Part shown: one piece after another, positions 30,222 through 45,200 of the stretch
Numbering within the stretch: position 1 is the first letter of the stretch
Layout: every line of letters starts with the position of its first letter
Assembly (NCBI GenBank): GCA_022828595.1
Contig: JAKGHH010000002.1
Span: 44,052,222 to 44,116,221, forward strand
Length of the DNA: 64,000 nucleotides
Direction: 5' to 3'
Origin: Nelumbo lutea
Lineage: Eukaryota > Streptophyta > Magnoliopsida > Proteales > Nelumbonaceae
Translations under genes and position numbers: made by a program
Notes under the pieces: model-generated
The model's input: the letters and a program-made list of their open reading frames with translations, nothing else
Databases searched by the model: none
What the model was told of the DNA's origin: nothing

Positions 30222-33200
30222 ATGGTAACTTCATTAGCTATTTCTATACGTTTGGGCTTCGTGGGGTCATGCCGGAGCACATATTCTGTTTCATTATCCT
30301 CTCGAAGGTGATTACATCCAACTCTTTCTATCTTAATTTAATATCTATATTTATATATTTTTTTTTCGGTCATTCTATCTCGAAATTTAGTTTCTCGCCT
30401 TATTATAATTATTTTTTTGGCGCAAGTTGTTTGCTATTTATCTGAACTCTAAAATCTAAATCATGATAATGTTTATGTTCCCCCCCCCTCTCTCTCTCTC
30501 TCTTGTTTTTGGTTTTTTGAGATTCTACAGAAGCTCAGGCAGATCGTTTTTTGCCGCCTTGCCCAATTCCCATGGTGAGTGTTTCTACATTTTTTTTTTT
30601 TGATTCTACATATTTTCCTAATTAATTTATGTTATAATTATGATTTTTTTTTGAAAATTTAATGGGGTTACAAGCTAGGTGCCAAAACAGAGAACCCTAA
30701 GTGTCCAATGCGGAGAAAGGAAAGATGAACTGCTGAATTACCAAGAAACTTGACACTTATGCTAATAAAAGGAAGACTTGGACTAATTACTGATGGGCCT
30801 AATTAGTGATTTAGTCCACTTATCCATTGAAGATAATTCAATTATGTTTGATGGTATAATTTGATTATGTTCATTTATGCCATGGCAAGTGGATGCTATC
30901 TTGCATAATATATTCGTTAATAAATAATAGATACATTGAACAACTATGACAGAGTTAAGATCTAACCCAACCAAATTGTTATCTTTTACATATTTGTATG
31001 AGTGCTAATGGGTAATTTATTAGGTGAGTATTGTGTGAACCAGGAATATCTAGTAGAACTCAGGGTTTACCACTAAAGCTCAATGAGCAGGTTCACCATC
31101 GTACCGATCCAAGGTATTCTTTCTTGTCTTCTAATATTTGCAGCTTTTTTTTGCAATTATCCATTTGTTGTTAAAAATGTCAATTGCCACTTTCCTTTTG
31201 AATTGTTATTTGATTAAGGAGCTTATGGTATGTTTATGCATGAAAGTATATTCCTTAAAAGGCACATTTCAAAACTGAGAAGAGCCAACCAACCAACCAA
31301 AAAAAAGAGTGAAGAACCTAGTATAATTTGTAAATGTTCTTTAGATTCTTAATATTCTATGTATTAAGATTTATAAAAATAACTATGTATTAAGCATCTT
31401 AAGAAGGAAAGAACTGTTCCATATGTTACTGGATTGCTCCAGGATAGCATAGAAGGTCAGTTCTTGTTTCTGAAAATCAGAGCCTAAGGTGCAGGTGGGA
31501 TTCGATCCCAAGTCTCTGCTACAGCCAGCAGGAGACTTTACCAACCATCTGGTTGGCACCTTGCCATACAAAATACAAGGTTTTGCACTCTACATATTTG
31601 TATTTATACTCTTTCCAAACTGAGCCTTAGGGCACCTTTTACTTAAAAAGCAAAAAGATGTTTGATGTGAGCAAGCAGATGCTTCACTTTCTAATTGTGG
31701 TTTATGTGGCATACATATAGTGCTCTCATGTTCAACTATCATGAGAGGGCCCAAAAACTAAATCAAGAAAAAATGCCCACAAGTGTTATATCAAAAGTGA
31801 AACTTAGTGACTTGTCTATAGTTTTATATATGGGTTTTGCATGGTGGCATCCATATTTAAGACAAATATTTCTAGTATGGTTTTGATACTTTTGTGAAGC
31901 CATATCTATTCTTCAGTCACTCACTGTATTGGGATTTCTCTCCCTTTTAAACCTCAGCAGTCAGCAATACAAATATAATAATACTTTGCCTTTTCTATAA
32001 AAGTATTTTTTTTTATTTGAATCAGATACCCCCTGCCTCACAGTTTTAAAACAATTGGGCTCATTATGAACTCTAGCAAAAAATAGGTCCTATGCTTTCA
32101 TTCATAAACTGGATGCTTTTTTCCTCTAATACAAAATTGAATATTATCTATTAACATCCCAGTCATCGATGGCCTGCTTCTTAGATCAAAATTTGCTTTC
32201 ATTCCTTCTCCAATTTCTGAAATTATACCATGTAGATCCTTGTTGCAAATTTTCTCAAATGCCCATTTGTTTGGTTATCAGGTTTCTATTGAATGATAAC
32301 ATTTCCTTGTCTTACAGTTATGGTGTGCTAGCAGCCAAAAGAGGCAATCCTCCTATAATGCCAGCTGTAATGACTCCTGGAGGACCTTTAGATCTTTCAT
32401 CTGTATTGTTCAGAAACCGTATAATCTTCATTGGACAACCCATCAATTCACAGGTGGCTCAACGAGTTATATCACAGCTTGTTACGTTGGCCACCATAGA
32501 TGAAGATTCAGATATACTGGTATGGTTTTGTACTTTTACTGTGTTTACTGCCAATTTTCACTACTCTGCATTGCTATCATTGCATGTTATCGTGTGTTCC
32601 TTTATTGTTGTCAATTCACCACCTAGGCATTTTGAAACAAGCCAAAATTGCTCTATAGTGTGTTGGTTGGCCTCCTAGATGGCTAGTTATGCTTGGTGAG
32701 TGCAATATATTGTTTGTGCATTAATTATACATTTATTTTGAAATGTGTATATCATACAATATCATTTCTTTCACAAACAAGATTGATTTTAGTGGGTACA
32801 GGGTACTTTAATATATAAGACTGTTGATAGCCCCAAATTTGTTCCTTATTCATGACTCTTGGAGTTTAATAGCATTTCAAAATTCAATAAAACAATGGAA
32901 ACTGATAAAGCTTCATTTTGCAAGGACTGCTGTATAAACCTGGTAAGCAAAACAGTAAGAAAATAAAGGAAACTAAGAATAACTGAGGCAACAAGAGCTA
33001 GTGTGGTAATTTAGCAGTGGAGAGAAAACATCAATACAAAGAGCAAAGATGAGTATGGTAACAGACTTTTTTAATCAACAACAATTGGGGTATCTTATTA
33101 ATTTTAAAAAAATGAGTTACAATTGTACAGCATAAAGTCTTCTATACAAAACATGTACAATAGCTAAAGAAGGAAGATGTGAGGAAATTCAGTGATTTCA

Positions 33201-36200
33201 TCAATACCTTTGAGCTCAAGGAAGTGTCTCTATTGCATAACGACTTTACTTGGTCTAACCTTTAGGCCACCCCTATTTGCTCTAAAATTGATAGATTCTT
33301 GTTCACTGTAGACTGAGGACACTGGGGGGATTTAGTTTTAAAGGCTTTGCCTAGGGTTACTTCTGATCCCTAGCCTATCACTATTGCCAAAGAAGAGTTG
33401 GGTAGAAGGGGTCTAACCCCATTTAGATTTGAGAACATGTAGTTGAGTCACCCTAGATTTGTAGAGAAAGTAAAGGCTTGGTGGAGTGAAAGTAACCCAA
33501 GGGTAAATTGGGAAGGAATGAAATTTCATTGGAAAATGAAGGAACGTAGAGCCAAGATCAAAGAATAGAATATCCAACATTTTGGAAGGATTGAGGAAAG
33601 AAAATAAGAGGTGATTAATCAAATTGAGGAGTTGGATGCTAAAGAAGGTGAAGGGATTTTGGCTTGGTTGTCTTAATCAAGTTTGTTTGGATCCCTCCAA
33701 GTCAGATAAGAGGGTATGGACTCCTAGACCCAATGAAACCTTCACTTGTGCTTCTTTCTTCAAGTCCACCTCTCAACTTTCTACTCACCAACCCTTTCCG
33801 TCAAAAGAAATTTGGTGCAGGCCAGTTCCCCAAAAAATTATGGCATTTTGTTGGGAAGTAATCCATGGGAAAGTAAACACTCTAGATAACCTACAAAAGA
33901 GAAGACTTTTCCTCTGTATTTCTCCTAATTGGTGTATCCTCTGTAGAGCTCACAGTGAGGATTGTTACCACCTATTAATATCTTGTCCCTTTTCTGCAAA
34001 CCTTTGGGCTTGGCTACTTTCGTTGTTTGGGAGTAGTTGGAGTCTACCAGCAGAAGTTCACATGCTTTTTAACCATTCTACCTTTTATTGGCCTACAACA
34101 ATAGGGAGAATTATGTGGAGATGTGCTCGTGCTGCCTTGATTTGGACTCTTTGGGAAGAAAGGAATATTAGAATTTTTCAAGAAAAGGAAAGGAGCAGTC
34201 AGGATTTGAAAGACTGTGTGTTAAATAGGGCAATACCTTGGCTGAAGACCTTGGAAATCTTTCATCAATTCTCCTTTAATGACCTTTGGAGAAATTGGTC
34301 AGCAGTAGCGAGGTGTTCATCTCTAAAGGACAAATCAATTACAAGCTGGTCTCCTCCATCCGAAGGCTCACTAAAGTTGAACTTTGATGGAAGTAGCATG
34401 GGTAATCCAGGATTATCCGGAATGGGGGGTGCTTTGAGAAATGAGAAGGGAGAGATTTTGTTGCTCTACTCAGGTCCCTTGGGAATTGGGGACTCCATCA
34501 GGGCAGAACTTTTAGCTGTTGTACAAGGGGTGCAATTTGCAAACCAGCTGGGGGTACAACACCTAACAATCGAGGGGGATTCCAAAGTGGTGGTGGGTTG
34601 GTTGAAAAATCCTGAAGAGGCTATGTGGCGTTACAAGAATGAAATGAAGAAATTTAGTTGGTTGACAAGAAATATGTTGGTCACTGTACAGTGGGTGGAG
34701 AGATCAACAAATACTTTGTCAGATGTGTTAGCTAAGCAAGGGGTAAATAGGAAAGAATTATTTTGGGCTCAGTACTAATTCTTACGTTTCTTTCCTAGTT
34801 TACTTGTAAGATTCAAGGAGGGGCTGCAGCTCGCGCCTCTCCTTGGGATGTTGTATGAACTCACTCTAAATCTGCTTATGAATTAATAAATTTATTATCA
34901 TTCATAAAAATAAGGAAAGAATTGGAGGATATATTATTTAAAGAAGAAATCATTTGGAGGCAAAAGTCTAGGCATGGGCAGGTCAAGGAGGGGGACAGAA
35001 ATACAAAATATTTTCATGCTTTGGCTAATAGGAGGAAGAAAATTTTCATTTCTAACCTTGTGGTTGATGATATAACTCTCACTTAACAATTTGAGATTCC
35101 AGGGGCATTTGTGGATCACTTCAAATCCATTTACAGAATACCTCAAAGTGTGGCTGGAAAGGAGTTTTGAGTTTGAGGAAATAGAAGGAGGCAATCTACT
35201 TTATGGATAGATCTAAGACACTAGGGCCAGATGGGTTTACAATGGCATTTTATCAGGACTGCTGGGATATACTTAAATAGGACATCCATAAGGTCTTCAT
35301 TGAATTCTTTGAGAGAGGAGTGATTAACCCGGGGCTAAATTCTACCTTTATAGCTTTGGTATCAAAAAAGTCTGGTGCAATCCACCCAAAGGAGTTTAAA
35401 TCTATTAGTTTGGTAAACAATCTTTATAAATTAATTGCCAAGGTGCTTTCTTGGAGAATTAGAGTTATGCTTCTCATTTGATTTTACATAATCAAGGTGC
35501 CTTTGTGATGAATAGACAAATAGTTGATCGGATCCTAATTGAAAATGAACATGTGGACGGCTTGAGAAGAATTGGGAGAAAATGTTATTGTACGTAAGCT
35601 GGATATGGAGAAGGCATATATGACTTGGTGGATTGGTCCTTTTCAATGCAAGTGTTGGAGAATTTTGGTTTTGGGGAGATATGGTGTAAGTGGATGCAGG
35701 GGTGCATTGTGACATGTCATACTCTATTTTGGTGAGTGGGACAGTGGTTGATCACTTTTTTACAATTAGAGGGATGAGACAAGGGGATCCACTCTCTCCC
35801 TTTCTTTTCACTCTAATTGCAGAAATTTTGGGTAGATTGATAGCTAGAGCAAATTCTAGGAATTTGATGAGGAGCTGGAGGGTTGGTAGGGATAGCCTGT
35901 TGATGTCTCATCTATAGTTTGCTGATGATAGGATTTTATTCTTTGAAGGAGATGATGCTAGGTGGGTTAGAAGTATGAAATTGGTGTTTAAGCTATTTGA
36001 GAAAATGCCGAATTTGAAGGTTAATTTTGACAAGAGTTGTGTGGTGGGGATAAATATGGATGAGAGGGAGATGGCAGAAAGGGCAAAAATCATGGGATGT
36101 GTGGTGTCTCAATCTTTAAACTACTTGGGGCTGCCCCTAGGTGATAACTTGGGAAATATCAACTTCTGAAATACAATGGTTGATAGATTCACTAAGAGAC

Positions 36201-39200
36201 TAGCTTCATGGAAGGAAAATGATTTGTTTTTGGGTGCCAGGATCACATTGATAAAGTCGACCTTGATTAGCTTGCTTGTATATTTTTGCTAGTTCTTAGG
36301 ATACTAGAGGTAGTGAGCAAAATAGTGGAAAAGTTGATGAGAGATTTTCTATAGGAACCAGGGGAAGAAAGAATAGATCATAGGGTTAGCTGGGAGGTGG
36401 TTACTAGATGTAAGATCAAGGGTGGATTAGGTAGGGGTGAACACTATTCGGTTAAAACCAAAAAACCGAACAAAAAATTTTGGTTTCGGTTATTTCAGTT
36501 CGGTTTTTGGTTAAATCAGTTCGGCTATTTCGGTTTTTGGCTAATTCAGTTTTTAGAATTAGAAATTCGGTTTAACCGAACTAACCACATTTTTTATTAT
36601 TATATGTAATATGTAACATATAATATATAATATGTAACATATAATATATAATATACTGAAATTTGATTTCATAATATATAATACATATTATATGTTATAA
36701 TATATATACATATATATATATATTCAGTTTTTCTAATTTTTGGTTTCGGTTTTTATTTTTTAGTTCGGTTTTTAAAATTTCGGTTTTTTCGGTTTGGTTT
36801 TTAACCGAATAAACCAAATGCTCACCCTAGGATTAGGCATTGGTAACATTCAGGAGAGGAATGTGGCTTTGTTGGGAAAATGATTTTGGAGATTAATAGA
36901 GGATAGGGACAAATTGTGGGTTAAGGTAATCTTGAGCATTCATGGGCAAGTGATTGATGGGTGGGATGCGGGAATCTTGGCAAGGGCTACAAGAGCTTCT
37001 CCTTGGAGATCCATTCATGCTATGCTACCTTCTTTTATTTGGTATGACCTTTGTTCTGGAACTTTTGTAAAATTTTGGGAGCATCTGTGGGTGGGAGACA
37101 TGCTTTGAAAGAACAATTTCCTTTCATGTTTTCACTTTCCTTATTTAAGGAGTTGGTTTTTATCTTTTTTGTCACATCTGAATTTAGTTTTGGGTATGAT
37201 TGGGACTTGGGCTTTAGAAGGGGTCTCAGGGATTCGGAAGTTGAGAATGTGTCGATTTTGAGTGGGGTGATTGTGGATCCTTTGGGGAGGGAATAGGATT
37301 TGGACTTTAAGCTCCTCTAGCGTGTTTTCCTGTGCATCTTTTTTCAAAGTTCTAGTGCAGTCCTCTGACAATGCTGGACAAGCTTCTCCTGTCTTGGAGG
37401 TTTTGGGTAAACCGATTCCTTTCAGGGTTGGAGTTTTTTGTTGGGAAGCTGTCCTAGAAAGGTGCAACACTTGTGATTTGCTCCAAAGAAAAACACCAAC
37501 TTGGTGCTTTGGTGAGTAGCTAGATTTGGTGCTCCATGCTCTCATTGTTAGCTTTGGTGCCTTTGGAAAGAAGACTCAGATTCCATTGCATTGCTCTTTT
37601 AGCATCAATACTAAGAAGTTTAACTTGAGGGAGATAATAGTTAGGGACAAACTGATACTAGAGATTATAGAAGATTAAAGGAGTAGTGTTGCTTGACGAG
37701 AAGAATGTGGTTAGATTGAAAGGTATTTTGGATGGAGCCTCATTTTCAGGTGGAAAGGAGGTGGAAGAATAGCATTGAGAACGATTGGTGTAAATTTTTG
37801 GAACTTAAAGATGGAAATATTAGAGGAAGAAGATTGGTTAAACTAATAAAATGTTTAACCAATGAAAGAAACCAATGTATTTGCATTCCAGAGGACAAAC
37901 TTGGGGGTAGAAGAAATTTTCAAAGTATCTTTCATAGTTCATTGAGGAGAAATGTCTAGGTTTCATCAAAGTGTCACATATGAATAGTAAAGAAGCAGAA
38001 TGGAGAAGATTATTTATACTAGCTGGCCTATTCAAGCATTTGTAAGTTACCCATCATTTGTACTAGCTGGGTGATTGCAATTGCACTTACAATTTGCAAT
38101 TGCAATTGCTCTTGTGACTGCAATTGCATTTGTGATTGTGATTTGCAATTGCAATTGTGTATTTGTATCACACCTTTATTTTTGAGTGTTATTGCAAAAT
38201 ATATAGTTCCCCTATGTGGGACTACTGGGCGCGTGTGAAGTTCGAGCATAGTATGCCTCTAAAATGCCTCATTGCACTATACATGCATGTGTATGTGCGT
38301 ACACATTGCGTAGTAGCAAGTCTCTATACTTTTGCTCCCACTTAAAAGCTCAAGATAAGTCTTATAATTTTCCAATGTGGGACAAAGTACAAAAGTGTGA
38401 AAACAGAAGATTAAGCAAGAGTTTTGGTTGGAAAAGTAAAATTTTGAAAAAACCACATTTCAAAGTCAAAAGTGTATTTGTAAATGTATTTAGCCTTGTA
38501 ATTAATTTTTTGATAAATTTCAACTATGTAATTAATTAATCTAACACCCATGGAATTTAATCTCTTATTCTCTTATGAGATTAAAATCCTATAAGCCCCC
38601 ACTTTGTTTTATTAATTACATAGGTCTCTTTGAACCTATACTATGACAACATTATTATTCATACAAGAAAGTGTTCTGCAACTTAAACCTTGAATTAGTA
38701 CAAGTATTTCAATGACTTGTCAAAGTTATTGGTGGTAAACTTTAAACTATTTTCTTGAGAGAGATTGGAAACACTCGCACACATAATAACATTTTGTCTT
38801 TGCAAGAGTTTCAAAAACTTGTTCAACACTACTATGGCTATGTGTTGTTTTTCTAGTTTCATGAATGACCCCAAGAGTGAAACACAAACTCTCATGAGAA
38901 GTGGCACCACTTTTACGTTTACATAGGGGAAATTCCACTATGTGTTTCCAGTACTTAATACAATTCAAAATTTCATTAAGAGTCTAACTCAACCTTCTTT
39001 AGTAACAGATAACACTGATTACTATTTATTTTCATGGGAGCTTTTTCCAATTTCAATGCTAACAGTCACTTAACAGTAACTTGTTGTTACCCGTCAAACC
39101 TAAGGCTAATGATTTTTGGTTTAGGTTGGTTGCCATTACTGGTGTCTAAGAAAAGGGTTTTAGTCTCATCTCTTTTGTTGTCATTCTTACCAATTTTCGT

Positions 39201-42200
39201 GTAAGGGGATCAACCAAAAATTTACTTGAATTTATACTTATTATTGTAATAACTCCATCCTGATTTATTGGCCTTATATATTAATGTCTCAGGCTTATAA
39301 GTTTGGACTTACCATTATAAGTGCTATTAAAGGCTCTTGACAGAGTTGCTTCATTATCATAGTAAATGGAAATTGGAGGCATAGGATTTGACTATAGTTT
39401 TCGTTTTTGATAATTGGATTAGACTATAGTTTTATATCTAATAATAAACCCCTAATCCACTTAGCCTCATTTCCAGAAGTTAGATAACCACAAAAATGAA
39501 AGGAACAAGGTTGCTCAAAGACGAGGACTTACTGTCATAGTCGCCTTGATCGTTGTTCTCTCGATCACCCCGTAGGTGTGCATCCTCATCTCAGCCTGGA
39601 TATTGGGAAGAAGGACGTCCTAAGCCAGCTCCTCGGCCAAGCCCTTAGTCTCTAAGGTGTCATCACAATGGACCGATCAGTTGGGCTGGTATATGGATGG
39701 ATCATCAAGTGATCATATTGTGCAAAAATTTCAACAACTAGAAAGGTTGAAGACCAAATTTTTCTTGAAACCCAAATGCTGAAATCGCGTATGGAGTGAA
39801 AACTCAGTTTTCTTCCTTGGATCCTTTGGGATTCTTGGACCATAAAAGGTTAAATTTTTGGACCAAGAATGAGTGTAGTACCTGATTGAGATGTTCACAG
39901 ATGTAGAAATCGAAGTGGTGTTCACACCCAAGTTTGGATCTTCCAAAATATTGCAACTAGTTGAAGATGGTGTAGTTATTGTGTTTGCAGTCTTAGAAAA
40001 CTTTTCCAGAACTTGGGTGATGTTTTCTAGAACAATGCTAGATAGGTTGGTTAACGAATCTGGTTGAATGGGGTTCAAAACCCTAATCAAGATTGGTCTC
40101 ACTAGGTTGGATCGAATTTAGCAATGTGGAGAAGAAACTTCATCATCCAATCCCTATATCTTTTATCCTATTTATAGACTATGGAGGGTTAAAAGAGTCC
40201 TCTCCTTGTATATCTAGGAATCCTGACATAATTAGGATGAAGTTGGAGAGAATCTTGCTATCCTAATCCAACAAAAAAACTAGAACTTTTCTAGCTAATC
40301 AAATTAGTCAAATCCTAGTCATACTAGATTATCTAGTTGTTAGTTTGACTATGATTCTTATGTGGGACTTTTAATTAACCATTACCACCTTAGTACTTCT
40401 AGAAATTATTTTTCTATGGCATGAGACCACAACTTAATGGGAAAGCCAATATATCACATGCTTTACGCAAGCTAGTGGGGCTGGCTACTTAATTATTTAA
40501 CTAGACTACAAGGCTAATTCGGCCATAACTATTATGGGCTTACGTAATTGAGCCTATTAAGTGTCTAAAAACTTAAAACTACTTGGGACCTTAACTTCCT
40601 AAAGGCCCAAGTGTATTGGTTCAGCCCATTATGTGATAATCAAGTCAATACAACCCAATTAATAACTTGCAATTAATCTCTTTGCTAATAATACTTGACA
40701 CCACATTAAGGGATGAACTTTTTCTCTCTTTGTCTTTATTACATGGTATCCAACTTCCAACATCATTGGATCCTTTATTGAGGATTTTGATAATTCTACT
40801 ACTAGTAGATTCAGGACTCCAACGAGGAAGTTTTACAAAGTATTCTCTATGTCTTAACATAGCAGTAAATCCTATCACATTGATCATCAGTTGACATACC
40901 GTCATTGAATAATCCCAATTTACCTAGGTATTTGACCCCAAAAGGATGTCATTGGTTGACATATACGAGTTTGATATTCAATTTGATATCAATATCAAGT
41001 CTAGGGATTAAAAGCAACACTCAATTATTCCATCTACCTAGGAGTGCAAATGGATTGGATCATGATCCTATTTTGTTGGATTCAAATATCCTCATTTTGG
41101 ATTTTTGAATCAGATCAGATCGGATAATCGGATCCGAATAAAAATTGGATCAGATTCAGATCACCCCTATCCGATCCGTATATATGTTATTTATATTGCA
41201 TTTTTGTAAATTTTTTATATTATTTACTTTTTATAAAAACATGTATATATATGACGAAAATAGTTGAAAAAATACTTTTATTTTGTGTTTTTCTTTATTT
41301 AAACTGTTATATTTCCTTTTTCTTTTAATAACTTATTAATTTTTTAAAATGAAATCCGATCGGATTAGATACGAATATTCAACATCCTTATCGGATTCAA
41401 ATTTGAATCAATATTTGTGAGATCCTATCTAATCTTCGGACTAGATTGGGTCATATGTACAATTATTGGATCGGATTCGAATCTGATCTGTTTGCATCCC
41501 TAGTTTGTTAGAAAGCTTAGGAACATTCTAGGTTTGGTCTAGTTCAATGTTTCTTGTAAGCATTCATTCTCACACCTTAGGTCACAACTTGAGCAACGGA
41601 GATCCAATGTTCCACCACCTTGGACAATGTGAGAATGACAAACCTTATGAGGATAGACTTCCCCAAGTGTATCCACTGGTTATGAAGATTTAAGCCCATA
41701 TTATGACAACTATGTGGTTTCGTACATGATACTAATATGAACTAAGGGGATTTTAGCAGAGCAACCCAATGACACATGAAGTAAATGTCCTTTTGTTCAT
41801 AACAAAAGTATGTACAAAGTACAATACATCGATTGGAGTTGAGGGCATACTCATTGTCTAACACCTGCCCTAATCAACATGGCCTTGGAGGTTTACTTCG
41901 GCCTTGGTATTAGCCAACTTTTCAAGGACTTTCTCCTTGTTGAGTAGCTTGTTTAATGCTTTCACTTTGGTCTTTGGGAATGTGAGCTCAGTATTCAAGC
42001 CACCCATTCTTAGAAAAGCCAAAGTACTCCCTTTTTAGTTGTAGATAGAGATTGAAGCCCTGTGGAGGACTTTTAAGTTAGGACAAGCTGAGAAGTAATA
42101 GTATCCCTTCTAATGAGGATGTTTCTTCAAGAGCAGAGCATGGAACAGGTGAAAGGTCAAATCCACCCTTCACTTTGGTCTTTGGGAATGCGAGCTCAGT

Positions 42201-45200
42201 ATCCAAGGCACCCATTCTTAGAAAAGCCAAAGTACTCCCTTTTTAGTCATGGATAGAGAACGAAGCCCTGTGGAGGACTTTTAAGTTAGGACGAGCTGAG
42301 AAGTAATAGTATCCCTTCTAATGAGGATGTTTCTTCAAGAGCAGAGCATGGAATAGGTGAAAGGTCAAATCCACCCCTTGAAAGCTAGTGACACATGAAT
42401 CCGATGAGGTATCTGAATGAGTTTGTCACCAATTGGGAAGGGAACACTCCATGGAACTTCGAAACCTTGGATACCCCCCGTCTATAGCGAACTTGAGGTT
42501 GGCCATGAGGTTGTCCTTGTAGACACAGAGCTCACCTAGGTGAGGTGCACAAGCTTTCCCCCATTCCGCAGACACCTAAGCTCAAACTTAAAGGGAATGT
42601 TATATTTAGCCCTAATCCTAAGCAAGCCTTGATCGATTAAGCTACATGGAGCACCATTGCACTTTACTCAAGGCAAAGTTGGGAGACCATTGTCGATGTT
42701 CTCTTCCTCATCACCCTCGTAGACCTCAGTTGGAGGAGTGTCGACTTGACCAGTCTTAGCTTGGATCTCATCCTCCTTGGACTCAAGTCCAGAATGTTGA
42801 CTTCAATCCCGACCTCACTGGTGGTCTCGGGAATATCTACCCCAACTGCCTTATGTTGGGAAGTCAAGCTATCTCGCTTGCCCCCTAAGCTAGAACTACT
42901 CGACCTAGTGGATGAGGTAGAGGACAAACTTGAAGATGAAGACATAAGTTAAGCAAAGGATAAGGAAATTTATCATATAGATGACTTTAAGTTGAAGTTG
43001 AAAATCCTTAAACGAGGACCCTAACTGAGCACCCACTAGATGCTTTCACTCAAATGGCAGATGCATCTTGCTTTGGTCCTCTGCTTTTATAGGGATGATT
43101 AATAGCTCAAATCGAACAAGATCTAATGGTCCAAATCATGCTTGTATGCCTCCCTTCGTTTATACACTTGCCATGTGTACATGCTCGGCCATCAACTCTA
43201 AAGGCAAAATGTCGTGACTTGAAGACCCAAAGTTCAAACTTGAAATTTAAATTTTGGCTCTTGCACAAGCATTGATCATTGACAATTAATGCCCAGTTCG
43301 AATCGGACTTAAAGTCCAACTGGTCAACCTAACCCAGTAACCACTGGTACCAGTTGCCATGTGTACATGCAGCTGGAACTATACGAACTAATGGTCCAAA
43401 TCACACTCGTATGCCTCCCTTTGTTTATACATTGTCATGTGTACATGCTCGACCATCGGCTCAGAAGGAAAAATGTCATGGCTTGAAGACCCCAAGTTCA
43501 AATTTGAAATTTAAATTTTGGCTCTTGCACAAGCATTGATCATTGACGATTAACGCTCGGTTCGAATCGGACTTAAAGTCCAACTGGTCAACCTAACCCA
43601 ATAACCACTGGTACCAGCTGAACTAAGTGCTTGTCCTCCTTTTCTAATAGCCGAACACCTTAATAGCTCATCCTCAAAAGTAGGGGCAAGTGGTGTGTGC
43701 ATGAATTGGGCCTGTGTTAGACTACCACGTGGACCAACCAGAAGCTAACAAGCAAGGTTAAAAATGTTGGTTGTCCAAATATAGGAAACATGTCAGAAAT
43801 GTCAGAAATATCATATGCAAATATTGTAAAAATTATAGACATGGTGGAAATGTTGTAAAATATGCAAAAATGTAGATTGATATTTTATGAAATGATGAAA
43901 GAAACATAGGCACACCCTTTTAAATTATTATCCTATTCCAAATCATTAAACCAAGTTAAGAACTAATGTTGGACTAATGAAACAAATATGCAAAAATGTA
44001 GATTGATATTTTATGAAATGATGAAAGAAACATAGGCACACCTTTTTGAATTATTATCCTATTCCAAATCATTAAACCAAGTTAAGCACTAATGTTAGAC
44101 TAATGAATACGTTTCGAAGTTGTCTTGTAAACCTTAAGAATCAAAGCTTATTGATGGAATAAGGTAAAGCAAAACTTAAACTCGTAGAAAATGTAAATGG
44201 TTCTATATCAACCAAATAATCTATTACACAAACAAAAACTAATATTTAACTTCGAGTTTGAAACGAATATTGAGCTAGCTCAAAGTGATAATCTTGTTAG
44301 GCGATTAATAACATTGTTACTACGCATATCTACAATATTGTCTCCAACTTATGTTATAATGCTATCTCTTGTACTCTACATAGTGTTGGTAGTGTTCACT
44401 GTGGAATACATCGATTCTAGTAAAATTCCGTGCCACTACCCATGGAAGTGGAAATGGAAATATGTCGTAGAAACTATCTCTTGTACTCCATAAAGTGCTG
44501 GTAGTGTTCATTGGGGAACATGTCGATTCCAATAAAATTTTGAGTTGCTACCCACAGAAATGGAAATATGTTGTGGTAATATTAGGGACAATTTAAACCA
44601 TGCTAACAAGTGGCTGAGTTGAGGAGCCATGACGTGGTACCCTTTCAGACTATCAGCATGGTAGATGATAGGGGTGAGCATTATTCGGTATTCAGTCAAA
44701 ACCGAAATTTCGGTTTTGTTCTTTTTGGGTTTTTTTTTTTTTTTTTTCCGGTTTTTGGTATATTCAGTTTGGTTAATTTGGTTTTTAGGAATTTCAGTTT
44801 TCGGTTTCGGTTTTCAGAATTAGAAATTCAGTTAACCAAAAAAACCGAATTTCAGTATATAACAATGTAATATATAATTATAATATATAATATGCTATAT
44901 ATTTATATATTCATATATTATATACAATGTATTATAATGAAACTCAGTTTCATAATATATATTATGGGTTATAATATATAATGTTTTACGTATATTAATT
45001 AAATTTTATTTTAATTGAAAACTGAACAAAAAATTTTGGTTTCTCTTATTTCGGTTTTCTTGTAATTCGGTTTTAGTTTGGTTTTCATTATTTTATTTTG
45101 GTTTATTTGGTCCGGTTAATAACCAAATAAATGGAATGCTCACCCCTAGTAGATGAGCCAATACTGAAGAATGCCACATGTTTTGGATGGACATGTGGTG

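Larger units (their letters stand above)
33260..37520 (+). mobile_element. L1-type LINE remnant (outer copy), interrupted twice
   Basis: 33,264-33,640 reads the C-terminal part of the endonuclease and the linker ([31 protein letters not shown]). The linker resumes at 34,907 ([34 protein letters not shown]), then RT ([42 protein letters not shown] at 35,918) and the zinc-binding RT-associated domain to about 37,520. A 5'-truncated second LINE occupies about 33,645-34,900, and a hAT MITE 36,432-36,829. Stops are frequent, for example TAG before FADD. Not functional. Confidence 0.8.

Noticed and set aside
31490..31560. tRNA gene on the minus strand
   Set aside because: Only A/B-box-like motifs fit; the stems of a cloverleaf do not close, and the block continues into a dispersed repeat, so a SINE is more likely.
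32169..32678. 169-codon ORF starting at 32,169
   Set aside because: Only 32,318-32,519 is coding (ClpP6 exon 4); the rest is read-through into introns.
42664..42945. Ser-rich protein gene, minus strand
   Set aside because: Considered as a host gene, but downstream sequence resembles a decayed gypsy-associated ORF and contains a tandem duplication; kept only as a low-confidence remnant.
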